Below, in pieces: positions 40,900 to 50,173 of a stretch of 54,944 bases of DNA. The notes beneath the pieces were generated by a model that saw nothing but the letters and a program-made list of their open reading frames with translations, did not search any database and had not been told where the DNA came from. The position numbers were made by a program, and so were the translations under genes. Numbering within the stretch: the stretch's first letter is position 1; each line of letters begins with the position of its first letter. The stretch covers positions 162,208-217,151 of the forward strand of contig NZ_FCOQ01000031.1 in the NCBI RefSeq assembly GCF_900021165.1, written 5' to 3'. The stretch is from Paenibacillus phocaeensis. Its GTDB lineage: Bacteria > Bacillota > Bacilli > Paenibacillales > Paenibacillaceae.

Positions 40900-42495
40900 T
40901 TAATCCTCCGGCTTATATTTGGCCCGATAGGCATTGGGGGACTCGCCCGTCAGTTTCTTGAACACCGTCGAGAAATACGAGAGATTGTCGAATCCGGTAT
41001 CCGCCGCAATCGTTCCGATGCTTACCGGGCGCTCCGCCAGCATCCGCTTGGCCATTTCAATTCGGTGGGCATTGACATATTCGATAATCGACATGCCCGT
41101 TTCAGTTTTAAAGGTTTTGGACAAGTAATCCGGCGTCAGGAAGACGCTGGCCGCCACATCATCCCGGCTGATATTCAAGTGATAGTTCTCATGAATAAAC
41201 CGTTTCGCCCGTTCGACAACCCCCTCGGATTGCAGCGTTTCCTTCAGCGTTTCAATCACCTTCTCCGTCATCAGATGCGCCCATTTCATGAAATCGAATA
41301 CGCTGTGGTCGGACCGCTGGAGCAGGCGTTTGGCGAGGTCATCCGCGAACAGCCGGTGGGCCTGAATGTTATTTTGTGCCAAAAAGGCATATACCACCTG
41401 GAGAAAATCCTCACGCACCGAATGAAGGGTAGCTGCATCCAGCATGTTCTGCGCGGCCAGCCGTTCCAGCGTATGCTTCAGACGCTTGACGATCTGCATT
41501 TTATCCTTCTGGGCGAACAGCAGCGTATACAAGCGGGTGTCCAGGGCGAACGGCTCCGTCGTGTTATAGTGAAACCGGTCATTTTGGAAGTGGACGCTCC
41601 CCCTGAAGATGAGGTTCGAAGCATCCATTTGTTCCAGCTTCGACTTGCACTGGGCCAATTGGGAAATCTCCTTCTCCTCGCTGATATAACACGTGGCCGT
41701 GCATTTGAAGTGCTGCCTGCACAACCGGACAAGCTGCTCACCGCTTGCCTTCAATTGGAGCAGTTCCGTCCCGCCGTCCAGAATGATCGCGTGGTAGATC
41801 TGATCATCCTGTTTATAGGCGATCACCCGGTCAGGGTTGGGACGATCGAACATGATTTCGGATCCAAGGTTGGACAAGGCGTAGTGAAACACACTGGGGT
41901 TCCAACGTTCATCGATTTCGGAGGTCTCGACGCTGACCAGAACCAGGATAAATTTCTGCTCCACGGGAAAGGACAGATCCCTCCGCTGAATTTCCCTCTG
42001 GATCAAATCCGCTCTCGTAGAGATCGTGGAGGACAAGACATCGCTCCAGAAGCTCTTCTCCACCAAATCTTTGTTCCGCAGCCAGGTTAACCCGTGCCTG
42101 CTGTATTCCCCCAGCGTTCTGCGGCGCTTCAACGCCTCAAGCGACCGGTGCAGCGCTTCATCCAGCTTCGACTCGTCGAGCGGTTTAATCAGATAAGCGT
42201 CCGCATTGTAGGTCAATGCCGTCGAAGCGAAATCGAAGCTCTCATGGCAGGTAAAGAAGATAAAGGCGCAATCGCAGCCTTGCTCCCGCACCCATTGAAT
42301 CATTTCGAGGCCTGTCCCCCGGGGCATTTCAATATCACATATGATCAAGTCCGGCGGGCCGGCCTCGAAACAGGATTTGGCCTCCAGAATATTATGCGCC
42401 TCCCTGACCTGCGAGAAGCCGTATTCGTCCCAACGAACGATATCCCGGAGCACTTCGACAGTAGGAATGTCGTCATCGATAAGTAAGCAGCGCAT
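40900..42495 (-). CDS. Response regulator with AraC-type output domain (YesN-like)
   Basis: 531 residues from the ATG at 42495, led by GAGAGGTG; an upstream in-frame start at 42555 lies inside the kinase gene and is unlikely. The receiver domain (1-120) has the acidic triad DDD (7-9), the phosphorylation site Asp 54 in IICDIEMPRG, and IKPLDE with the conserved lysine. A middle region of about 290 residues follows. The C-terminal AraC/XylS domain (about 430-531) has two helix-turn-helices (ISRDDVAASVFLTPDYLSKTFK and FDNLSYFSTVFKKLTGESP). It pairs with the adjacent kinase and likely controls the downstream solute-binding protein/LplBC operon. Confidence 0.93.
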   Translation of the reverse strand: MRCLLIDDDIPTVEVLRDIVRWDEYGFSQVREAHNILEAKSCFEAGPPDLIICDIEMPRGTGLEMIQWVREQGCDCAFIFFTCHESFDFASTALTYNADAYLIKPLDESKLDEALHRSLEALKRRRTLGEYSRHGLTWLRNKDLVEKSFWSDVLSSTISTRADLIQREIQRRDLSFPVEQKFILVLVSVETSEIDERWNPSVFHYALSNLGSEIMFDRPNPDRVIAYKQDDQIYHAIILDGGTELLQLKASGEQLVRLCRQHFKCTATCYISEEKEISQLAQCKSKLEQMDASNLIFRGSVHFQNDRFHYNTTEPFALDTRLYTLLFAQKDKMQIVKRLKHTLERLAAQNMLDAATLHSVREDFLQVVYAFLAQNNIQAHRLFADDLAKRLLQRSDHSVFDFMKWAHLMTEKVIETLKETLQSEGVVERAKRFIHENYHLNISRDDVAASVFLTPDYLSKTFKTETGMSIIEYVNAHRIEMAKRMLAERPVSIGTIAADTGFDNLSYFSTVFKKLTGESPNAYRAKYKPED

Positions 42496-42508
42496 CGTTA
42501 CACCTCTC

Positions 42509-44233
42509 TTATGAAGTCCATTCCTCGCCTTCCTCCCTCGGGATAAGAACTTCAACCCTCGCTCCCGGCGGTTCGGCGTTGGACAGTTTCAACAGGTCTT
42601 CGCGTTTATACAGCAATTGAAGCGTTCGCCGAATATTGGAGATTCCGACTTGCCCGCTCGCTTCGGCGTGCTCCAGGCTTGAATCCTCCCCGGCCTGCAG
42701 CACGCTTGGCGGAAATCCTCCGCCGTTATCCTCAATCGAGATGTGAAGATAGGGCTTGTCCTCGATCTCGATCAGGCTGGCCCGAATGAAGATCGATAAC
42801 ATTTCCCCGTACGTCAGAGCATGCTTGAAGATGTTCTCAACGAAGGTTTGAACCAAAAATTGCGGGATACGGATTCGCCCCGCAGCTTCGTCGATATCCG
42901 TCATGCAGAAGATCCGGTCGGGATTCCGAATCTCTTGCATGCGCACGTAATTGACCACATGCTTCATCTCTTCCTCCAGCGGCACCAGGACAAGTCCGCC
43001 CTTAAACATATATCGCAAATGCTGAGACAGCAGTTGAATCAGCATTCGGATTTCTTCGTTTTTGTTCTGGTACGTCAAGCTGTTGATCGTGGAGATCGCG
43101 TTCAGGAAAAAGTGCGGTCTGATCTGCATTTGCAGATATTTGAGCTCCGTGCGGCTCCGCTCGATTTTTTCCTCATACGTATGAATTTTCAGATCGGTAA
43201 TCTCCCGAACCATAGAATCGAAGGAATGAAACAGCTTCATAAACTCGATGGAAAAATGCTCGGAAGGCTCCGGGAAGCTCGTTCTCCCTTTTTCAACGTC
43301 TTTCGCCGCCTTCACCAGCTCCAGCACCGGCTGTAAAATGTCCCTGGCCAGAAGCCTTACCATCAGGGGAATCGCCACCACCGAAATCGCGGCTAAGGAA
43401 ATAATAAGCCATTGAATCAGCTTGAGCCCCGAGAAAATACTTTGTTTGGCCATCATGTGGGTGATGTCGCCAAATTCGGCGATCGGTTCCGAGATAAACA
43501 AATAGCTCTTCTGATCCCGATCTCTCAAATCCGACAGGGACAACGCCGGTTCTAGCAGGCTTCGATCGGTTGAAGCCAGAATGCCGCCATCCCGGGCGCT
43601 AAGAAGGGTAGGGCCCCGCTCTTGTCCTTCCCCGCTGGCGACGGCCAGCAAGGAATCGGCTTTGACGAACGTACCGAAGCTGACCTTCTCATAGGTGATC
43701 GATCGAAACAAATAATGCGCGCCTTGCACTTCGAAATCCGTCCATTCATCCAGGTTCCGGTCCGGATCGGGGAGAAAATCGTGCGACTTCAGAAAATCGA
43801 TCAGATCCAGCTTGTCTTCGATCCGGGTGCGCTTCCCGAATTGAACCAGCGTCGCCCCGTCTCCCGGCAATTTGATAAATACCCCGTCGCTGGAGTCATC
43901 GTTTGAAGCTTTGGCCTTCAGGGCGTCCAGCAAAGCGACTTCCCTGAAATAGCGGTCGCTCCCGTTCAGGCGCTCATATTCGGTTGCTGCATCCACCTGG
44001 TTCTCGAACACCTCGGTCAGGTCCTTGGCATACAGATTCAGTTTGTTGTGAATGTTCTCCACGTAGATGCCCAATGTATTGCGCGAATTGCTGATCGATT
44101 GGGTACGAACCACTTCCAGCGAATAGATGTTGCTGAGCAACAATACCGTGAACAAGATAGCCAGGATGATCGTAAATGGAACGAATAACCTGAATACGAT
44201 GCTTTTTCTGGTAAACAATCCTCCGACTTTCAT
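42509..44233 (-). CDS. Sensor histidine kinase, YesM type
   Basis: 574 residues from the ATG at 44233. A first membrane segment near residues 16-36 and a second near 275-298 bracket an extracytoplasmic sensor domain of about 240 residues. A HAMP linker follows. The dimerisation histidine lies in QMQIRPHFFLNAISTINSL, a His kinase family (LytS/YesM) motif, and the ATPase domain has YISI-type DNGGGFPPSV plus GISNIRRTLQLLYK. The stop is 13 bp before the response regulator start. Such kinases sense extracellular sugars or associated proteins; the signal here is unknown. Confidence 0.93.
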   Translation of the reverse strand: MKVGGLFTRKSIVFRLFVPFTIILAILFTVLLLSNIYSLEVVRTQSISNSRNTLGIYVENIHNKLNLYAKDLTEVFENQVDAATEYERLNGSDRYFREVALLDALKAKASNDDSSDGVFIKLPGDGATLVQFGKRTRIEDKLDLIDFLKSHDFLPDPDRNLDEWTDFEVQGAHYLFRSITYEKVSFGTFVKADSLLAVASGEGQERGPTLLSARDGGILASTDRSLLEPALSLSDLRDRDQKSYLFISEPIAEFGDITHMMAKQSIFSGLKLIQWLIISLAAISVVAIPLMVRLLARDILQPVLELVKAAKDVEKGRTSFPEPSEHFSIEFMKLFHSFDSMVREITDLKIHTYEEKIERSRTELKYLQMQIRPHFFLNAISTINSLTYQNKNEEIRMLIQLLSQHLRYMFKGGLVLVPLEEEMKHVVNYVRMQEIRNPDRIFCMTDIDEAAGRIRIPQFLVQTFVENIFKHALTYGEMLSIFIRASLIEIEDKPYLHISIEDNGGGFPPSVLQAGEDSSLEHAEASGQVGISNIRRTLQLLYKREDLLKLSNAEPPGARVEVLIPREEGEEWTS

Positions 44234-44352
44234 CAAGCATCCTCTTCCTTTATCTGGGCGATGGTTCGTATAAGGGAGACCCCCGAAGCGGGAGCAGACC
44301 GGAGAGACCGACCGCAGCTCACTTCAGGGGCAGATGAGGGCAGAAGACGAAT

Positions 44353-45162
44353 TCAGTTGACCGATTCGGGATCGGAAATGGCCCACTCTATGGCCGGGCC
44401 GATATGCTCGTTCCAGAAATTCCAGTCATGGGTCCCTGCGCTTTCAATATAGTGATGAGGAATTTTCTCTTGAGTTAAATAATCATGGAACCGCCGGTTT
44501 ACGTCAAGCAGAAAGTCCTGATTCCCGCATGCCATGTAAATCTCTGGAACCTGAGCCCCCTGTTCCTTCAATTGTTTGGCCAATGCTTCCGGATCCTTGT
44601 CGCTGCCAAGAAGCTGATTCAGATCCCCGAATACGCGCTTGTAGTAATTATAGTCGGCAATGGCATCCTGATAACCCGGGGACAACCCGGCAATGGTGTA
44701 AGGAATGAGCGCGGAGGAGAGGGCAAGGATCCGGCTGAACTGGTCGGCATACTTCAGACCGTTCCGAATCGCTCCATACCCGCCCATCGAGAGTCCGCCG
44801 ATGAACGTATCTTTCCGCTCTGCGGACAGCGGGAACATCTTGCGAGTGAACTGGAGCAGCTCCGCGCCCAGGAATTCCCCGTACAGCTGGCCCTTGTCCT
44901 CGTCGTCAAGGTAGAAGTGATTCTCTCCCGAGGGCATAAATACGGCGATGTTGTATTTATCGGACAGTTCCCGGATCCGAGAGAAATAAATCCAATCCGT
45001 ATGATTGCCGGAATATCCGTGCAACAGATATAACGATTTTAACGGTTTGGCCTCCACCTCAGGTTGACCCGAAATCGGCGGGGCATCCAAAGGAATCAGC
45101 GCGCTGAGCGTGACTTCCCTTCTCATGGATCGCGAGAAAAATTGGATCTGTAACATGGCCAT
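44353..45162 (-). CDS. Esterase family protein (tributyrin esterase / EstA-like)
   Basis: 269 residues from the ATG at 45162, led by AAGGAGG eight bases upstream; a longer reading from 45198 is not supported. Alpha/beta-hydrolase of the esterase D/EstA group. LYLLHGYSGNHTDW is the oxyanion-hole region, GGLSMGGYGAIRNGL holds the nucleophile serine (GLSMG), and GTHDWNFWNEHI carries the catalytic histidine. No signal peptide, so cytosolic. It is the last gene of the sucrose-type operon, 32 bp after the phosphorylase stop. Its substrate may be an acylated sugar, which is inference from position. Confidence 0.85.
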   Translation of the reverse strand: MAMLQIQFFSRSMRREVTLSALIPLDAPPISGQPEVEAKPLKSLYLLHGYSGNHTDWIYFSRIRELSDKYNIAVFMPSGENHFYLDDEDKGQLYGEFLGAELLQFTRKMFPLSAERKDTFIGGLSMGGYGAIRNGLKYADQFSRILALSSALIPYTIAGLSPGYQDAIADYNYYKRVFGDLNQLLGSDKDPEALAKQLKEQGAQVPEIYMACGNQDFLLDVNRRFHDYLTQEKIPHHYIESAGTHDWNFWNEHIGPAIEWAISDPESVN

Positions 45163-45194
45163 ACGGTTATTCCTCCTTGTTTTTGTTGAAGAAA

Positions 45195-46658
45195 TCAAAT
45201 CCGATATTCAGTCCATAGCCCGTACTCATCGATGTACTCGATCACCGATTGGTTCGTGTTCAAATCGACGTGAAGTAAACAGCTCTTGTCTCCCTGGCTC
45301 CAGCGCAATCGAATCTCGGGGTCCGGCGATTCCAGCACCTGAAACTCTCCGTCAAACGCCGGATAGGTGTTGCGGAAACGAATCAGCTGCAGGATCCGTT
45401 GGACAACTTCCTCCCCCAACGCCCGATTCATTTCCTCTACGGTATAATTATGCCGGTTGATCTCCCTGCCTTCCCCCGTCTCCTTCACGCGGTCCAGATC
45501 ATTCGCGCCTGCAAATAATCCCGTGTAGTAGACCTGAGGAATCCCGGGAGTGAAGAATTGAATCGCTCTTGCGGCAAGATAGGCGTCATCGTCCTCTCCC
45601 AAGGCGCTGTAATACGTACAACGGATCTGGTGAACGTCGAAGCCGTCCTCCGCCTTATGCTCGTCGGACAGGATCAGACTCAGGTTCGCGCCTCTTTGCA
45701 CGCAAATTTCCACCAGCTTGCGCGCGGATTCGGTATCGATCAGCTCGTCCAGGTCCGGCTTGACCGGGATTCCGTCATGGCAATCCAGCATTGTAAACTG
45801 CTTGTGCGGCCGGATGTTCAGATAATGGGTAAGCGCTGCGGCATTCTTCGTAAGAAGCGCTTCGAGAATCCGGTAAGGCAGGATGAAATCGTAAATCCAG
45901 AAGCCGCGATCCGCCAGTTTGAATTGCGTCGAGTAATGCGCATGAACTTCCGGCAGCAGCTCGATGTCGAGCGAATCCGCCAACGCTTTGATCTCGTCCA
46001 GAAACTCGTAGATCTCCGGCTCTACGAAGAAACAGCTGGTACCCAGCTTTTTGATGACATATCCGACGGCGTCCAACCGGACGATTTTGACGTTCTGCTG
46101 TTTGAAATTCTCAAAGAATGAACGCAGGAGCTGCCGCGTCTGCGGGGAACGAATGTCCAAGTCGATTTGCTCCGACGGATCCGTCTTGCCAAAGGTGGTC
46201 CACACCCGCTCCTGGTTGCCGCCGGCTTCAAAGGTCGAATAAGGCAACGGGCGGCGGAGAAACATTTTGTCGATGTCCTCCTGAACCGGCTCCCCGTCCT
46301 GCCACACTTTATCCAGCGTAAGAAACAAATCGGCATACTCGGACGACCGACCCTTCAACAGAAAATCCTGAAAATAAGGCGACTGCCTGGAAATATGATT
46401 CACCATCAAGTCGACCAGTACATCAAACTTCTCCCCGATCGCCCGAATGTCCTCCCATGTTCCGAAGCGGGGTTCAATCTCCAGATACGTCAGCGGCGCA
46501 AAGCCGCGGTCTCCGGACGAGGGGAAAGGGGGCAGGATATGAACGCCGCCCGCAAAGATCTCGGAGAAATGCCGCGTCAGCATTTCGTTAAGCGTCCGAA
46601 GATCCCCGCCCATGGAGTCGGGATACGTGATCAATTGAACTTTATTTTTCAGCGACAT
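45195..46658 (-). CDS. gtfA: Sucrose phosphorylase (GH13 subfamily 18)
   Basis: 487 residues, the expected length. The enzyme splits sucrose (or a related alpha-glucoside such as sucrose 6'-phosphate) with phosphate, giving glucose 1-phosphate and fructose. Conserved features: VQLITYPDSMGGDLRTL at the N-terminus; VRLDAVGY with the nucleophile Asp 196; LPEVHA with acid/base Glu 237; and LDCHDGI with Asp 295, replacing the usual DTHDGI by a cysteine variant. The ATG at 46658 has AGGAGG upstream. It lies 13 bp after the fructokinase stop, so the operon makes both products usable. Distinguishing sucrose from sucrose-phosphate specificity is not possible by eye. Confidence 0.92.
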   Translation of the reverse strand: MSLKNKVQLITYPDSMGGDLRTLNEMLTRHFSEIFAGGVHILPPFPSSGDRGFAPLTYLEIEPRFGTWEDIRAIGEKFDVLVDLMVNHISRQSPYFQDFLLKGRSSEYADLFLTLDKVWQDGEPVQEDIDKMFLRRPLPYSTFEAGGNQERVWTTFGKTDPSEQIDLDIRSPQTRQLLRSFFENFKQQNVKIVRLDAVGYVIKKLGTSCFFVEPEIYEFLDEIKALADSLDIELLPEVHAHYSTQFKLADRGFWIYDFILPYRILEALLTKNAAALTHYLNIRPHKQFTMLDCHDGIPVKPDLDELIDTESARKLVEICVQRGANLSLILSDEHKAEDGFDVHQIRCTYYSALGEDDDAYLAARAIQFFTPGIPQVYYTGLFAGANDLDRVKETGEGREINRHNYTVEEMNRALGEEVVQRILQLIRFRNTYPAFDGEFQVLESPDPEIRLRWSQGDKSCLLHVDLNTNQSVIEYIDEYGLWTEYRI

Positions 46659-46670
46659 GCTTATGTCCTC

Positions 46671-47627
46671 CTATAACCCAAACTGCGCTTGAATGGATTC
46701 AAGCTTCGGCAGGTCGACCACAGCGCCTAAATGCTTCAGTTTGTAGGCGCTCACGGCAAAACCCAGCTTCAATGATTCCCTGACAGTATAACCCTGAAGC
46801 AAGGCCGCGTAAAATCCGGACCAAAATGCATCCCCGGCTCCCGTCGTATCCACAACCTCGGTGGCCAGGGTCGGGAAGCTGACCGTCTCGTTCCCGTTGG
46901 ACACGATCGCCCCTTGTTCCCCCAGCGTCATAATGACCAATTTCGCGCCCAGACTTAAAAAACGATCGATCTGCTTAAACGGATCCGCCTTGCCAAATAA
47001 CCGCTCTGCATCATCCTCCGAAGGCTTGACGATATCCACTTTAGGGAGGATCGATTTCACATACTCCACACCGTCTTCGCCGGGTTGCCAAATCATCCTG
47101 TGATAGTTGGGGTCGAAGCCGATCAACCGCTCTCGCTTCCGGGCCTCCTCTATCACTCTCTCGATGACGCGCCGGGAAGGCTCGCGCGAAATCGGCCAAC
47201 ACGAGAAGTGAACCGCTTTGGATTGGTCCAAGGCTTGCTCCAGCTTCGTATCATAGGCCAAGCGATAATCGGCATCCCGATAGAAGATCGGGATCGGCGA
47301 GGCTTGACTCTTGGTCAATACAACCAGGCTGGTAGCCGCATCCACCCGCTGGATGCCGTCAGTGTTCATGCCGCAGGCTTCCAGGCGTTGGGTCAAATAT
47401 GAACCCAGCCCATCTTGTCCAACTGCGGAGACGATTCGGGAACGAATTCCCAGTTTGCTGGCATTGATTGCGATGTTCGAGGGCGAGCCGCCGGGAAACC
47501 GGGTATATCCGTCTCCCCGGGATTCCTCTCCATACTCATTGGCTATCATGTCTACGAGCAGCTCGCCGACGGTTAAGAGATCGTTGGGTGCCGCTTCAAA
47601 CGTGAATCGATCATCAAGATAGATCAT
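46671..47627 (-). CDS. PfkB family carbohydrate kinase, probable fructokinase
   Basis: 318 residues. PfkB/ribokinase signatures: TRFPGGSPSNIAINASKLGI near the N-terminus and VVDTTGAGDAFWSGFYAALL with the catalytic base near the C-terminus. The N-terminal FTVGELLVDMI-like segment (LLTVGELLVDMIANEYGEES) is typical of fructokinases. GGGAGG precedes the ATG at 47627. Acting next to the phosphorylase, it would phosphorylate released fructose at carbon 6. Confidence 0.9.
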   Translation of the reverse strand: MIYLDDRFTFEAAPNDLLTVGELLVDMIANEYGEESRGDGYTRFPGGSPSNIAINASKLGIRSRIVSAVGQDGLGSYLTQRLEACGMNTDGIQRVDAATSLVVLTKSQASPIPIFYRDADYRLAYDTKLEQALDQSKAVHFSCWPISREPSRRVIERVIEEARKRERLIGFDPNYHRMIWQPGEDGVEYVKSILPKVDIVKPSEDDAERLFGKADPFKQIDRFLSLGAKLVIMTLGEQGAIVSNGNETVSFPTLATEVVDTTGAGDAFWSGFYAALLQGYTVRESLKLGFAVSAYKLKHLGAVVDLPKLESIQAQFGL

Positions 47628-47651
47628 ACTGATTCCTCCCTGAGTTCCTGG

Positions 47652-48590
47652 TTAGCGACGGAATGCCCTTGCTAGAGCATTTAAGTATCCGTCTTTGGTG
47701 CGTTTGCTGACTTCCGCGCCGGGGACCGAATGCTCAAAAGCATGGTAGCCTCCCGGATACAGCTGGAATTCCACGTCAACGCCGTCCCGGGCTAGACGCG
47801 CCACAAACTCGATTGTCTCGTCCCGGAACGGGTCCAACTGGCCGACGCAGGTATACGTCGGAGGAAGATCCGCCAGGCTCTGAGCCCGGCTTGGCGCAGC
47901 ATAAGGAGAGATCTCCCCGTTGGCGTGCTCGCCCAGATACATCTTCCAAGCCGCCAGATTATTGGCCCGATTCCATACAGCCGGATGGGTGATTTCATAG
48001 CTGGAAGGGGTGACGTTACGGTCATCGATCATCGGATAGAGCGGCATTTGAAAACAAATGGCAGGTCCGCGGCGATCGCGCGCGAGAAGCGCCAACGCCG
48101 CCGTCAACCCGCCGCCGGCGCTTGGCCCGCCGATGGCGATTCGCTGAACATCAATGCCAAGCTCGGCCGCATTCCCGGCCACCCAGACCAGCGCCGCATA
48201 ACAGTCTTCGATCCCCGCCGGGAACGGATGCTCCGGAGCGAGGCGGTAATCCGGCGAGAAGACGATACAGCCCGCGGCCTCCACAAAGCTTTGGCAGATC
48301 CCGTCATCCACGCCGGGATCGCCGAGCACATAACCCCCGCCGTGCAGCCACAGCAGGGCCGGAAGCGCTTCCCCAACTTGATCCGCCGGCTCATATACCC
48401 GCATTAACATGGACTGTCCGTCCGCCCCCGGGATAGGACGATCTGCGATCCGTACGTGCCGGGATCGGGGCGCATCGTTCGGCGGGATCATCCGGGCTTT
48501 CGCCAGGTCTTCCGGCAATTGAAAAGGCGGATTCAACGTCAAGCCCTGCTTCAACTCCGGAGCTACTTGATCAATAAAATTCATCTTCAT
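47652..48590 (-). CDS. Alpha/beta hydrolase, hormone-sensitive lipase-like (family IV)
   Basis: 312 residues. The family IV motif LLWLHGGGYVLGDP forms the oxyanion hole; GGPSAGGGLTAALALL is the nucleophile elbow (G-x-S-A-G); a catalytic Asp lies in GQLDPFRDET and the His in YPGGYHAFEH. Cytosolic, no signal. ATG candidates at 48590 and 48584 are both compatible with the upstream GGAG. It follows the serine hydrolase by 3 bp and precedes the fructokinase by 24 bp, so it belongs to the same operon. It may remove acyl groups from an imported sugar ester (inference). Confidence 0.9.
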   Translation of the reverse strand: MKMNFIDQVAPELKQGLTLNPPFQLPEDLAKARMIPPNDAPRSRHVRIADRPIPGADGQSMLMRVYEPADQVGEALPALLWLHGGGYVLGDPGVDDGICQSFVEAAGCIVFSPDYRLAPEHPFPAGIEDCYAALVWVAGNAAELGIDVQRIAIGGPSAGGGLTAALALLARDRRGPAICFQMPLYPMIDDRNVTPSSYEITHPAVWNRANNLAAWKMYLGEHANGEISPYAAPSRAQSLADLPPTYTCVGQLDPFRDETIEFVARLARDGVDVEFQLYPGGYHAFEHSVPGAEVSKRTKDGYLNALARAFRR

Positions 48591-48593
48591 CTC

Positions 48594-50069
48594 TCATTTC
48601 TCCTCAACGCCGATAAATTCGTGTTTCAAGGGGGTAAAGCTTAAATGCTCATGCTGCAGGCTTACACCGTTCCCTTGGAATTGGAAAGTTAGCCGGTCGT
48701 AGTGCGGGGAGTCGGGAGGGTAGACATAAATTTCAAATCGGCTGCGATCCAGCCATACGCCCCGTACCGCCGCCTTCTCACTGCCCCGGTGATGATCCTC
48801 CCATTCCCCGATGCCGGCGATAAGCTGATGCTCCCCTTGATGATCCCACCATTGAAAGATGCAGCGGTTCTCTGTAAACATGAAGCCGATCCGCTGCACA
48901 CCTTGTTCATTGCTTTGGATGGAATAACGCTTGCGGGAGGTATCCCAGGGCAGACTCCGCAGGCCGTCTTGTTCCCCAAGCTCCAGTGAGTTCAGTTTGC
49001 TGGCGAGCCGATCCTTTACTGCCGCATCCGGCTCTGGCAGAGGTTCGTTCATGGAAGGAAGCAAATGCTGCCAAATGGCGTCCATCACCCCTTGCATGTC
49101 CTGTAAACCGCCATGGATAGCGATAACGGCATCCTGATCGGGAAGGACGATGCAATACTGGCCAAATGCCCCGTCCCCCCGATAGGCGTTATGGCGGCAT
49201 CTCCAGAACTGGTATCCGTAGCCTTGAATCCAATCGATATTGATCGGCTGCCCCTCCGGGGGGACGATCGGCCGGTTATCGACCTGGCGCGAGCCGGCTT
49301 GTTCGATCCATTCGGAGGCGATCAGCCTCCGCCCGTTCCATTCGCCCTTGTTCAGAAGAAGCTGACCGAACTTGGCGATGTCCTCGGTGCATAGCTTGAG
49401 CCCCCACCCCCCGGTATTTTCGCCGTGAGGCGCTTGTTCCCAAGCCGGCCGGTCAATCCCTAAAGGCGCAAACAGGCGAGGCTGTAAATAGTCCACCAGC
49501 CGGCTTCCCGTCACTCGCTCGAGAATTGCTCCCAACACATGGCTTGCTCCGCTGTTGTAGAGGAAATGAGTGCCGGGAGCCTGGGTCACGGGATGCTCCA
49601 TAAACCCTCTAATATAGTCGCGGTCGCTCCGGTCCCCTACTCGGGCTGCCGTCGTGTGCTGAAGAAAGTCCCCGGCAACTCCAAAGCGGGCCGTATCCGT
49701 CTCATGCCCGGTCGTCATGGTCAATAAATGCCGAATCTTCATATCCCCTATATTTAAGCCTATTGCGCCGTGATCCAACTCCGGGAAATAGGCAAGAACC
49801 CGCTGATCTAATGAGAGCTTGCCTTCTTGAACGGCAAAGCCCGCCGCGAGCGATGTAAAGCTCTTGGTCAGCGAGTACAAGGCATGGGGAATCGCCGGAT
49901 GATACGGCTTCCACCAGCCTTCGGCCAGAACATACCCGTGACGCAAGATCATAAAGCCATGAAGCTCCAGCTTTCGCCGCTCGATCTCCTCCAGGAAAGA
50001 CAAGATGCCGGAGGAAGAGACTCCTTGCATCTCCGGTTGGCTTCGCGGTAATGATTTCGTGACTGTCAT
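48594..50069 (-). CDS. Beta-lactamase family serine hydrolase
   Basis: 491 residues. Class C beta-lactamase/penicillin-binding fold without a signal peptide: YSLTKSFTSLAAG contains the S-x-x-K catalytic pair, FLYNSGASHVLG the Y-x-N element, and VIAIHGGLQDMQG the H-G-G third motif. About 130 C-terminal residues form an extra beta-rich domain. Cytosolic members of this group often act as esterases. First gene of the sucrose-type operon, behind a LacI-type operator that overlaps its -10 box. GAAAGGAT precedes the ATG at 50069. Confidence 0.88.
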   Translation of the reverse strand: MTVTKSLPRSQPEMQGVSSSGILSFLEEIERRKLELHGFMILRHGYVLAEGWWKPYHPAIPHALYSLTKSFTSLAAGFAVQEGKLSLDQRVLAYFPELDHGAIGLNIGDMKIRHLLTMTTGHETDTARFGVAGDFLQHTTAARVGDRSDRDYIRGFMEHPVTQAPGTHFLYNSGASHVLGAILERVTGSRLVDYLQPRLFAPLGIDRPAWEQAPHGENTGGWGLKLCTEDIAKFGQLLLNKGEWNGRRLIASEWIEQAGSRQVDNRPIVPPEGQPINIDWIQGYGYQFWRCRHNAYRGDGAFGQYCIVLPDQDAVIAIHGGLQDMQGVMDAIWQHLLPSMNEPLPEPDAAVKDRLASKLNSLELGEQDGLRSLPWDTSRKRYSIQSNEQGVQRIGFMFTENRCIFQWWDHQGEHQLIAGIGEWEDHHRGSEKAAVRGVWLDRSRFEIYVYPPDSPHYDRLTFQFQGNGVSLQHEHLSFTPLKHEFIGVEEK

Positions 50070-50097
50070 GGAAGTATCCTTTCTTATCTACTAAGTT

Positions 50098-50127
50098 ATG
50101 ATAACCGGTTGACATATCGAATGAAAA
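50098..50127 (-). promoter_or_regulatory. Promoter and LacI-type operator of the sucrose-type operon
   Basis: The operator TGATAACCGGTTGACA is at 50099-50114. On the minus strand TATCAT (50103-50098) is a good -10 box within it, and TTTTCA (50127-50122) a -35 box 18 bp upstream. The identical 16-bp site occurs twice at 54462-54500. A repressor bound here would block the operon starting at 50069. Confidence 0.72.
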
Positions 50128-50155
50128 TCAAAGCCGCTGTTGCAACCGGCGGCTT
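50127..50155 (-). terminator. Likely terminator of the LacI-type regulator gene
   Basis: On the minus strand AAGCCGC (50155-50149) pairs with GCGGCTT (50137-50131), followed by TTTGATTTTC. The T-rich tail overlaps the -35 region of the sucrose-type operon. Confidence 0.6.
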
Positions 50156-50173
50156 CATCTCGAATTTTGAACC

